64,000 bases of DNA. Source: Petrolisthes cinctipes. Taxonomy: Eukaryota; Arthropoda; Malacostraca; Decapoda; Porcellanidae. Both the position numbers and the translations under genes were made by a program. The stretch is from the NCBI GenBank assembly GCA_033782935.1, contig JAWQEG010001544.1:1-64000 (forward strand), written 5' to 3'. The notes below the pieces were generated by a model. It was not told where the DNA came from. It searched no databases and saw only the letters and a program-made list of their open reading frames with translations. Positions 26,396 through 48,325 of the stretch are shown piece by piece (positions within the stretch are counted from its first letter, which is position 1; each line of letters opens with the position of its first letter).

Positions 26396-27249
26396 CTACA
26401 TGTTCAGGGAGTGGTTTCTGAACATCCCAGCCGCTGCCAGGTGGTGGGTGAATCCGGTGGGGAGGGTATGGGAGACGGGAGGACGGGCCAGTACCTCGCT
26501 ACCCCTGGGGAACCTACCATAGTCACCCCCTGTGGTCTGGTACCTCCTCACGCCCTCCCCGTCCCCCTCCATGCCAATACCACCTCTTCCGTTGTCTGTG
26601 AGGGAGGGGAGAAATGTAGGCAATGTTTTAGAGGTATTAGAGGTATTATTATAGACTGTCAATTAATTAAGGGTATATTCTCTTGTTGGCAAATTGGAAG
26701 GCTACTGTTTTCTCCTAACTATACTAAAACACAGACGCCATCAGTGGTACTAATAGGGGATCTGTTTCGTGGTACTGTTTTGGTCATAGGAATCAAAGAC
26801 CTTCAAAATCACCAACAAATTAATTAATCTTCCCTAAATGGGTCAGTAGGACTAATTACAGTAAAGGTTAGGTATGGATAGGTCAGGTATATATGGGGAT
26901 GAAAGGGCATGCAGGGTCAACCAAGGCAGACTGCAAGGGTAAGGCTAATAAGGAGAGGGGGGCAAGGCGAAGGGTATAGCAAAAGGAAAGAGTTAAATAA
27001 AGGTATAAGAGGAGATCAGGAAAGGGTAAGTTGAAAGACATTTGATAATTAAAGTATAAAGGGCAAGGGCAGGAAAGAATAATAATAATAATAATAATGA
27101 TAAGAGAGTGAAGACAGTCAAGGTAACAGACCAACAACCAAACAGTAAACTCTGCAAAAATATACAAGCGGGAATCCCAGACATTATCGTGTGTGTGTGT
27201 GTGTGTGTGTGTGTGTTAACTATGTCTGTGTGTTTGTTTGTTTGTTTAT

Positions 27250-27296
<47 letters not shown>

Positions 27297-27447
27297 ACTA
27301 TGTCTGTGTGTTTATTTGTTTTTTTTGTTTATTATGTGTGTGTGTGTTTGTGTGTGTTTCCTAATTATGTCTGTGTGTATGTTTGTTTGTTTATTATGTG
27401 TGTGTGTGTGTTTCTTAATTATGTCTGTGTGTTTATTTGTTTGTTTA

Positions 27448-27505
<58 letters not shown>

Positions 27506-27866
27506 CTAATAGCTATGAAATAACTATATGTATGTACAAACTATTACTATAATTCCTCGGGGCTTCTCGGTCAGACAGTTTGAGGAACTTCAACAACAAC
27601 AACAACTATAATTGCTTACTTTTAGGGAGTGACCATGAGGAGAGGGTGTGAGGGAGGGCAGTAGGGTGAGGTGCATGAGGGGTGTGGAGTGAGGCCAGGT
27701 GCTGCCACACTCTCTCCTCCACGGTCCTGTTGGTGTCCCTGGTAGCTCCTATGGCCTCCACTGCCTGGCTCTCCTCCAGATTCCTTGCCTCCAGACCCCC
27801 AAGGCCAGGACCTGAACCCTTCCTCTCCTCACTCTGGCCACCCCTCCTCTCTCCCGCCCCACCCAT
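26396..27866 (-). CDS. Candidate two-exon gene, unknown product
   Basis: Minus-strand join of 27866-27620 and 26595-26396, 148 residues plus TAG. Exon a starts MGGAGERRGGQSEERKG and includes LEARNLEESQAVEAIGATRD and RTVEERVWQHLASL, ending at donor AAAA|GTAAGC with one extra base. Exon b begins at acceptor CTCCCTCACAG with two bases, so the phases agree, and ends AAAGMFRNHSLNM-like (AAAGMFRNHSLNM). Both exons are GC-rich islands in AT-rich, repeat-filled DNA. A plausible acceptor (CACCTTCAG) lies 8 nt upstream of the ATG. No family recognised and no membrane segment. It could be a chance pair of open frames; the phase match and composition argue for real coding. Confidence 0.42.
26667..26836 (+). 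mobile_element. Family C foldback element, diverged
   Basis: TTAAGGGTATATTCTCTTGT at the left and AATCTTCCCTAAA at the right. Lies just past exon b of the 26-28 kb candidate gene, in its intron. Confidence 0.7.
27190..27502. repeat. GT-linked minisatellite
   Basis: Four or five copies of TAACTATGTCTGTGTGTTTG + TTTGTTTATTATGTGTG joined by GT runs; inside the intron of the 26-28 kb candidate gene. Confidence 0.88.
27555..27612 (+). repeat. Retroposon-like tail shared with 6378-6430
   Basis: TCAGACAGTTTGAGGAACTT followed by (CAA)n here matches, in reverse, (GTT)n followed by AAGTTCCTCAAGATGTCTGA at 6378-6420. Two loci with the same unique-plus-CAA end imply a dispersed element. Confidence 0.5.
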
Positions 27867-27885
27867 CTCTCAAACTGAAGGTGCA

Positions 27886-28818
27886 ATGTGGGTTTTACTA
27901 TGGGTTTTACTATGGGTTTTACTATGGGGTTTACTATGGGGTTTACTATGGGTTTTACTATGGGTTTTACTATGGGGTTTACTATGGGTTTTACTATGGG
28001 GTTTACTATGGGTTTTACTATGGGTTTTACTATGGGGTTTACTATGGGATTTACTATCGGGTTTACTATGGGTTTTACTATGAGTTTTACTATGGGTTTT
28101 ACTATGGGGTTTACTATGGGGTTTACTATGGGTTTTACTATGGGTTTTACTATGGGTTTTACTAAGGGTTTTACTATGGGTTTTACTATGGGTTTTACTA
28201 TGGGGTTTACTATGGGTTTTACTATGGGGTTTTACTATGGGGTTTACTATGGGTTTTACTATGGGTTTTACTATGGGGTTTACTATGTGTTTTACTATGG
28301 GGTTTACTATGGGGTTTACTATGGGGTTTACTATGGGGTTTACTATGGGTTTTACTATGAGTTTTACTATGGGTTTTACTATGGGTTTTACTATGGGTTT
28401 TACTATGGGTTTTACTATGAGTTTTACTATGGGTTTTACTATGAGTTTTACTATGAGTTTTACTATGGGTTTTACTATGGGTTTTACTATGAGTTTTACT
28501 ATGGGTTTTACTATGGGTTTTACTATGGGTTTTACTATGGGGTTTACTATGGGGTTTACTATGAGTTTTACTATGGGTTTTACTATGGGGTTTACTATGG
28601 GTTTTACTATGGGGTTTACTATGGGGTTTACTTTGGGTTTTACTATGGGTTTTACTATGGGTTTACTATGGGTTTTACTATGGGTTTTACTATGGGGTTT
28701 ACTATGGGTTTTACTATGGGGTTTACTATGGGTTTTACTATGGGGTTTACTATGGGTTTTACTATGGGGTTTACTATGGGTTTTACTATGGGTTTTACTA
28801 TGGGTTTTACTATGGGTG
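27886..28818. repeat. Minisatellite, 12-bp unit, about 77 copies
   Basis: TACTATGGGTTT(T) units, mostly GGGTTTTACTAT, with GGGGTTTACTAT and GAGTTTTACTAT variants. The 12-bp period keeps all frames open (GFTM or GFYY repeats), so the 332-codon frame is not a gene. The array begins 12 nt from the acceptor-like site of the 26-28 kb candidate gene. Confidence 0.95.
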
Positions 28819-28906
28819 TTATTATTAAAATAGGAAAAGCTTCATTGTCACTCAATTTGTTTAATATTGTAACACGAATTAAGTGACAGACATAGATCCT
28901 TTTCCT

Positions 28907-29047
28907 TTAAGGGACCCTGTGATGTACTAAGAAAATTGGAGGTAAATTAGTCCTTCAAATATTGCTACGAAATATCATGTTTAGTGGCATAGTTAGGAGG
29001 AATCAGAAGCCTCCAATAATTCTCATACACGATCACAGTGTCATTAA
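28907..29047 (+). mobile_element. Family A TTAA foldback element, short variant
   Basis: 141 bp; the loop is shortened (CGAAATATCATGTTTAGTGG) and the right end reads GTGTCATTAA. Confidence 0.78.
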
Positions 29048-29220
29048 TGATATATATATGTTTTGGGCTAAACTATATCGCTTGGAGTGCCATGATTCAT
29101 CCAAACTATCCCAGGAAACAGGACCAGATGAACACAAATAATGCAGGTGTTCTGTTGCTTGGTATAGTTTGGATGAATCAGTTGCTCCAGAATTGTCAAC
29201 ACTGTACTACCCCCATAATT
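29048..29220 (-). mobile_element. Family B element, reverse, diverged ends
   Basis: Arms CTTGGAGTGCCATGATTCAT and GGATGAATCAGTTGCTCCAG are clear and have changed together (CATCC/GGATG), so pairing is kept. The outer ends are degenerate. Confidence 0.7.
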
Positions 29221-29979
29221 AAGGTTGTACAGTATTTACATAGGAGTTGTTCATCCATTCTCAAAGTGAGGGTATAGATTTTCTGAATACTTTATAGTCA
29301 GGATTTGGACGTAAAACTTTGATTGGTATAAGTTTGAGACATGTGTTGTGTGTGTGTGTGTAATCAAGCCATAATTATCTTCCTTCAGTTGCAGAAGTCG
29401 CGGTTTAACTATGCAATAAGAGTGATCATATAGTTAATTAAGATGAAAGTATTACATAATCAAACAAGGGTAAAAGTGACTGTGGGTGACATGACTTTGC
29501 ACCGCCTCAAAGACACTCCTACTATACTCCTCACAATGTACTGTAGAGATGCTATGAAAAACTCCTGCTGTACTCCTCACAATGTATAGATGCTGAGTGT
29601 GTTCCGCTTCTTGATACATAACACTGTATCCAGTAATTAGGTATGATGTATGGCGAGCGTAACTTTACACTATACATAAAATTCCTCGTTTTAAAGTATG
29701 ATACATTAGGGTAGTTTTAAAGTATGATGCAATTTCATTTATGTATATCTTGTCTGGTTTTTCTTTGACACAAGTATAGCGCTCCTTGCCCACCCTCATT
29801 CTCCCTTTATTATTATTTTTACTTATGATAAACACTGGAACAATTATATATAGGAGTGAAATTATCCCTATGGTGTCTGATATACTGCCAAAAGGATTAT
29901 CACTCTGTAAAAATATGTAAATAAAGATGATATTTCACTGCTTCTATTAATGACGTTGTGGTAATTGCATGATATATAA
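29221..29979. other. No gene seen
   Basis: Unique AT-rich DNA with a tandem CTCCTCACAATGTA motif pair near 29525 and 29570. Confidence 0.55.
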
Positions 29980-30177
29980 TTAAGGGAAAATTATCTTTAT
30001 CTTTATTTATTTATTTTTTGGTTAACTAGAAGGATACTAAATTATCCAAACAATGCCAGGAAACAGACGACCTCAATCTCACTGTTTTTTTGTTTTGTTT
30101 TCTGTTATAGCTTAATTGGAGGAATCGGAAATCCCCCACTCCCACCCCAGTTCACCACCAAAAGAATCACCCCTTAG
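29980..30177 (+). mobile_element. Family C foldback element, diverged
   Basis: TTAAGGGAAAATTATC at the left and AAAAGAATCACCCCTTAG at the right, with the family C GAAACAGACGACCTCAATC centre. An inserted CTTTATTTATTT run enlarges the left arm. Confidence 0.62.
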
Positions 30178-30600
30178 ATATAATGCAGGTTCATTCCTAT
30201 ACAACTACACCACTACTAGCTTTTTAATCTCTATCAATAACACTGACTGAACACTCGTGCCTTGATTGGTTGTGGGTGTACATTCATTGCTGTTATCCCT
30301 TCCTAGTGATGCAGAAAATAGTGATTAATATTACCTGCTGGTGTCTGTGATTCTCGTGTTTCTAGCTACGTCTGCCGGGTATAGCCTTTTGTTTACATCG
30401 ACCGTAACCATGGTAACAATACAACGCTCTGCACAAAGTAAAACTAAAATTCTTTGCCTTGTATTTGGTTCTTTCCCTTATTTTTCCTTCGTGTTTGCTG
30501 TCCTTCTTAACTGTCTCTTTTCTTCCTTGTGGTAGGCTAAAATTGAGGTCTTTCTGGGCTATTATAATCCTCTTTCTTTACCTCCATAATAATAATAATG

Positions 30601-30657
<57 letters not shown>

Positions 30658-31398
30658 TTTAGAGGTGTCGCAGAGGAAGAAATATAGCAGTGTAGTCTCA
30701 GGCGTAGTTAAATCCTCCAGAGGGCCTTAAATATATAATGATATATATATTCGACACAACACGGTTTCGATAAATTTATATACAATAGACGCCCATATAA
30801 TTTTTACGTCTTCTTTGGTGCTTCTTAGTGGGATTTCTCTCTTTTAATTTGGTAGGGTAAACTCGCGTGAAACTATATCAGAGTGTTGTTGTTGTTGCTT
30901 TAATGTTATCTTTGTTCTCTTTCATGATACTACTCCAATTGTTTACATAGATTTACTCTTATTAATTTACCACCATGTATCAAATAACTTACTTCATGGC
31001 TTTTAGCGGTAACGATCCCCAGAATGTTGGGGCTGTTACTGAAGGTATATAAAGAACTTATTAAAAAAAAAAGAGTTTTGTTGTTTCCACAAGTTGAACT
31101 GGGGTAGTGAAACATTGTTGCTGCCAAATATTAACACATGATCTTCCATACCCAGGGTGGTTTTCTCCGTGAAAGTTATTAGTCTAGACTTTGATGTACG
31201 TTCATATGAAAATAACTAAAGTCTAAAAACGTATGCTGGGCGATAAAAGAAGAAAAAATAATACAGCAGCAGAAAGATACGTTGTCGTCCACTGTGCACC
31301 ATTCCCCACAGTTCTTTATCTTATCACGTCTGCCAACAACCACTTAAAACCTCTCCATGATGATTGTTGGTGTTGCAGTTCCCTGAGAGAAGCCGACG
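30178..31398. other. No gene seen; probable promoter side of the 31399 exon
   Basis: Contains (AAT)n at 30589-30656 and otherwise unique DNA. No clear TATA box within 100 nt of 31399; the sequence there is GC-richer and ends TGTTGCAGTTCCCTGAGAGA. Confidence 0.4.
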
Positions 31399-31506
31399 AT
31401 GGCGGACATGGGAGAGAGGAAGGAAAATAAGAAAGGAAAAAACAATCGAAAGGAGCCAGAGAAGAAGAACATGAAGGGAAAAAATGAAGTATCGATAAAG
31501 AATGTG
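31399..31506 (+). CDS. Candidate Lys-rich first coding exon (possible leader of the ankyrin-caspase gene)
   Basis: An ATG in good context (GACGATGGCGG) opens 36 codons, MADMGERKENKKGKNN onward, about one third Lys/Arg, ending exactly at a consensus donor, GTG|GTAAGT, in phase 0. Just after the donor the frame runs to a stop within 11 codons, as expected for an intron. The next coding exon on this strand is the first ankyrin exon. It can be joined in phase 0 at acceptors ending at 33687 (giving 935 residues in total) or 33747 (915 residues). Neither acceptor has a good pyrimidine tract, so the link is inference. It could instead belong to a separate small gene. Confidence 0.45.
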
Positions 31507-31577
31507 GTAAGTGAAAGCGAAAGTGGCTTGCAAAAGTAAACATAATTTCGATTTAGGCTACAGTTTGTTTGTTATTC

Positions 31578-31610
<33 letters not shown>

Positions 31611-31756
31611 TCTGTGATTATATATTGGTGACTGTTCTGCCTCTCACGACACTCATATAGTAACTATTTAATTGCATGATTGTGTGTTGTGTATGAGTGT
31701 GCTTACCCAAACTATATTTATGCTTAGTTTATGCATTTTTTTTTCGAGTAGGTGTT

Positions 31757-31791
<35 letters not shown>

Positions 31792-33741
31792 TGGGGGAAG
31801 GGGTTCAATGTGCTATCTGAAGTTCTGAACACACACACATAAATATATTGTAAGATACCCAGGGTGGTTTCTCATAACAACAAACTCAGTGTCAACAATA
31901 ATAAAAACAAATAAACTTCTGTAAAATTTTGTCCTTCGAATAATTATGGCCACAAGCTTAATAAATTCATGATGAGAAAATCCCCATTAATATATTACAC
32001 AGTCCGTCATAAATAGTTGTTACCTCAGCGTATGTGTTTTCTGTTGACCAAGTTGCCAGAAGCCGCCACCTTGGTTTCTAGCTTAGTATCCTCGTATAAT
32101 TATATATATAGTGTATTAATTTTGCTTTACACCGAATATTGCTTTTTTTTTTTATTTTATCTTTCTTTTCGTTTTTTTTTTTTTTTTTTTAGTGGCAACT
32201 GTGTGTTTGCTTACATCGTAGTTTATAACGAAAAAAAAAAAAAAGTAATTAATTGCATGTATCAGGTCGTTCAGATACGATGTACGTAATCACACACGAC
32301 GCTATACAATTCTATATACCGTCAGCCACTGTATCACGTGTTAGTGTGACCAATATGGAAAGTCATGACCCGGTGTTACTACCAAGCAGGAGTGTGGCGT
32401 GCCTACTCTTGTTATGTCACTCCTTGCTCGTCAAGTATATGATGTCATGCAATATATAAGATAATATTATTTTGTACATACATTTATATGATGATTCTGA
32501 CATAGGAGTTATTTATATGCAGAAGGTACGGAATCACATTAATTAAGGATTTTCTGACTTGCATAAAGATGATGACAACACCTACACTAATATTGTTATG
32601 ATAGTCAGTACTGTTATCCTATCATGTGTTATCTCTTATTTATTTAAGGAGCGACAGAACTCAGATAACGGGGAAGAGTTTCATACATTTGTGGTCTTAG
32701 TTCTCATCATAAATCTTCATATATAGAATTAGTTAATCTTGCAATGCCTTGATGTGATTCAGTTTCCGTGGGTTACGAAATCGTGGATGAATTTAGTTAC
32801 TCTTTTGTTATACAGACTTACCTGGTTGAGTTACTGTAGTTAGTAAATGTCTAACTTGGCTTTTACTAGAACACGATATAATGGTTTAGTGATGAAATGC
32901 AGAATTTATCTCGGGAGATTAGTGACACCACATATACCCTTGATAAGCATATTTCATCATGTTGATGCATAATCACTAAAGTGAATATCAGTAACTGGCC
33001 AGTGATAACATTCTTCCTTGTCTAACGAAACATGTCCAATGAATGCTGAGCTTGGAGTGCTCAAACATAACAAGTGGTTATGTTTTGGGTTAGGTTTGGT
33101 TATCGGTCTGTCTATCTGTCAGTTAGCATGCATAAGCAAAATTGGTATGTGTGTGATCCCGTTCTGAATATGGATCCAAGATTTGTTATATCTAGTTTTA
33201 CCCTACAATGTTTAGAATGAAGGTGAAATATTGGTAGATTTTCCCTTTGGCTTTCTTTCACAACATCTTGAAGAGAATTTACTCATTATTGGGGTGGTTT
33301 TGTGGTCTTAATTAAGAACGCTCTTATCATATTTATTTTCGTTTGCTGTTTTGTTATTTATAATGGAATTACGAGGTGGAATCATAATCTACTACCAGAT
33401 AACATTCATTTAATAGACTCTTGAGAGTACATATACCGTATTGTTTCTAGCTTCCTGCTACATTTTCCCAACATCACACAATTTGTTTCAGCTTCATACA
33501 GTTTCCGGACAAAAAACCTTGTATTTTACAGACATTATTATACAAACACAATCTGACATCAACAAACCAAACAACAAGAAAGGTATGGCTTTGAGCCCCA
33601 ATGTTATGCTTTGCGCTTTTTAATAATAAATATTTTTATGTATTCTCTACAATATTCGACTGTAGTTGTGCACAATGACATCAACAGCCAGCAACAGGCC
33701 GCCTGGTAGGTGTTGTGTACGACAACAGGCGAGGAGGTGGG
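31507..33741. other. Putative first intron; no exon seen
   Basis: GT runs at 31583 and 31758, T runs near 32145 and 32170, and unique sequence. No open frame with domain content. Confidence 0.5.
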
Positions 33742-45810
<12,069 letters not shown>

Positions 45811-46348
45811 TATGAGTGTGAGAAAGAGAAAAATTGATCAAAGCTTGGCAGCTTTCATTCTGAACATAAGTACAGTCTTTTGGTATTCATTCAGAAATTA
45901 CATTATTCAAAATCAGATGTCAAAAATAATAATCCACCCAGGTGGAAGTGGAATTCCTGTCCTGTAACTGTTGTACTGTACACGGTGGTAAGGTATTGTT
46001 TAGTCTTATCAGTCATATTAATATTACTGAAAAGTGTTGCTATCCGACTATTCCAACCGACTACCACAAAGAAACACTTCTTGCCTCACCTCCTGGTCAA
46101 TATTGTTGGGCAGAGAATATGTTTCCTGACTGATGATAACCAATTGTCACACTCTGCATTGGACATGTTAATACAGCCATAGCAGGCTAACTCTTATAAA
46201 GATGTTATAACTTATATCAAAACTAATATATAAAAGTTATAGAATTATATGCTTGTGTATATAATTGGCCTTATGAATGTAATATTACAACTGTTAGGAA
46301 GCACAGTTTGGTAAGGTAATCCCAAACATGTTGTAATAAGTCACTGAT

Positions 46349-46354
46349 AATAAA
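46349..46354 (+). promoter_or_regulatory. Candidate poly(A) signal, ankyrin-caspase gene
   Basis: AATAAA about 540 nt after the caspase stop. A second AATAAA lies at 46702-46707, just before a family B element. The 3' UTR between 45811 and here is AT-rich with no further open frame. Confidence 0.4.
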
Positions 46355-46743
46355 GTTCAAAGATTTCTTGTTGCTGAATATCCAATTTCCGCTGTACATT
46401 GATCCTGGTATAAAAAAAAAGTAATCTCTTATAACATAGAAGATGACCAAATATTCCAAGCAGCTGGTGTGAATGCCTTGCTGTCTCCTAAATTAATCCT
46501 AATAATGGCGTGGGTAAATACAGTGTCTTTATCTATAGTACAGCAAAAAAGAAAGCAACTAACACCTTGAAGTTCCACTGTCTTCATCTAGTGCAACACA
46601 CGTGAAGCAAATCAACACTATGAAGCTTCATTCAATGATCTCAGAACCTCACCAGAGTTAGAGGGTACTGAAAGATTACAGTCCCGAGGTTGAGAAGTGA
46701 AAATAAATGCCAAACCTAACGATGGCTGCATGTGAAAGAAGCA

Positions 46744-46906
46744 TTAATGGGGAAGTTTTGTGTCGGTAAATCTGGAGCAACTGAATCCTTCAAACTATTC
46801 CAAGCAACAGAGCACTATTATTTTTGCTCCTTTGGTCCTGTTTCCTAGCATACTTTGGAGGAATCAAGGCACTCCAATGTACACCAAAAACTAATTACCA
46901 CCTTAA
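46744..46906 (+). mobile_element. Family B TTAA foldback element
   Basis: 163 bp between the two convergent genes; left TTAATGGGGAAGTTTTGTGT, right ATTACCACCTTAA. Confidence 0.82.
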
Positions 46907-47042
46907 CTGGAAGTGTTGATGATAAACAGGAAGATTAATTGTAGTATTCTTTCATCCATATTGATAATTGTTTCAGCATTAACGGGAAAAGAGTGAATTG
47001 TTTGCTATCCTAACATACACACTCAAGTTTTGCATTCTAATT

Positions 47043-47048
47043 TTTATT
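47043..47048 (-). promoter_or_regulatory. Candidate poly(A) signal, minus ankyrin gene
   Basis: AATAAA on the minus strand, about 415 nt past the stop. Both convergent genes therefore have room for separate 3' ends between 45811 and 47461. Confidence 0.35.
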
Positions 47049-47461
47049 GGATCACAAAATTAATGATATAGACAGCTAACCACTTAATTAACAAAGAATA
47101 TTTTATAAAACTACCAGATGTTGAACAACTATACATTTTAAATCACAAAAAGCATTTCTAAAATATTATGGTCTGATAAATCCATAATCTTTGATGTAAT
47201 GTGTTGGGACGGATACATTCAACAATAATCTCTGAAGTCAACCGATGTGTACAGTAATTTTGATGTAACCTTTTTACCTTAATTAAGCAGCCTCTTGTCC
47301 TTTCTCAGGTTTCTTAATTAAACTGTTATTAGGCAACACATGTGGACGGATGTTATCTTGATTCATGGTATATATGCGCTGCTCTAAAGTAAGGGGAAAA
47401 AAATAATTATGTTCTACATCTAGGAGGCCTCTGAGAAAAAAAAAAAAAAAAAAAATGGTTA

Positions 47462-48124
47462 TCAGTTGTCCCCTCCTCCACCTCCCTCTGGGCCATCTCC
47501 TCCTCCTCCTCCTCCATCTTGGTTCTCTGCGGGTGTATCAGTCGTGTCTGCTGATGGTGTGCTTGCAGGAGGGTCGTCAGTTGTTGCAGGTGCATCGTCT
47601 GTAGTTGGGGTGTCATTTGCTGCAGCGTCGTTTTCGGGTGTGTTCTCCGCAGGGTTGTCTTCTGCTGTCGTTGCCTCTCCATCTTTAGGGGCCTCCTCTT
47701 TATTACCCTCTTGGTTTTCTTGTTCTGCTTCCCCGGCATTTGTACCATTTTCCGTCTCATTGGGATTTGTCTGCTCGCCCTCGGTTCCTGAAGTGTCTGT
47801 AGGTGCCTCCTCTCCTTCTGCTGGTGCTGGCGGTGTGTTTTCATTGGGTTTAAGTGAGTCCTCGGCACCGTCCCCTTCTTCTCTCGTCCCGTCGTCATCG
47901 TTCGTGTTGTTTCCATCCCCCTCCTCCTCCTCCTCCTCCTTCTTCGCCTCCTTCACCGCCTCGCCGTTCTCTACCTGGTTCGGGGTCTGAGCCTCTATGG
48001 TCTGTCTCTCAGTGATGGCCTGTTCGACCTCCGTGTGGCCGTTTTTGGTGGCCCAGGAGAGCAGGTTCCGACTCTCATCTCCACCCACGGAAGGAATCAT
48101 TACACCGTCGTAGTCAGCATCAGC
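47462..48124 (-). CDS. Minus ankyrin gene exon 6: last ankyrin repeat and acidic tail
   Basis: 220 codons plus TGA. Starts ADADYDGVMIPSVGGDESRN, completes an ankyrin repeat (LLSWATKNGHTEVEQAI), then becomes a tail rich in Glu, Asp, Gly, Pro, Thr, Asn and Gln, ending GGGGGGDGPEGGGGGDN. The complementary strand also has a long open frame (47466-47990), a by-product of the biased composition. Confidence 0.82.
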   Translation of the reverse strand, partial: ADADYDGVMIPSVGGDESRNLLSWATKNGHTEVEQAITERQTIEAQTPNQVENGEAVKEAKKEEEEEEGDGNNTNDDDGTREEGDGAEDSLKPNENTPPAPAEGEEAPTDTSGTEGEQTNPNETENGTNAGEAEQENQEGNKEEAPKDGEATTAEDNPAENTPENDAAANDTPTTDDAPATTDDPPASTPSADTTDTPAENQDGGGGGGDGPEGGGGGDN

Positions 48125-48156
48125 CTGGAATGATGAGGGAACAATATGGTGAAGTA

Positions 48157-48230
<74 letters not shown>

Positions 48231-48254
48231 ATGAGGGAACAATATGGAGACGTA

Positions 48255-48325
<71 letters not shown>

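Noticed and set aside
27888..28886. 332-codon plus-strand frame
   Set aside because: It is a translation of the 12-bp satellite (GFTM/GFYY repeats) with no start context, splice sites or unique sequence.
47466..47990. 174-codon plus-strand frame, Ser/Pro-rich
   Set aside because: It is the antisense shadow of the acidic tail exon, which has splice and ankyrin support on the minus strand.
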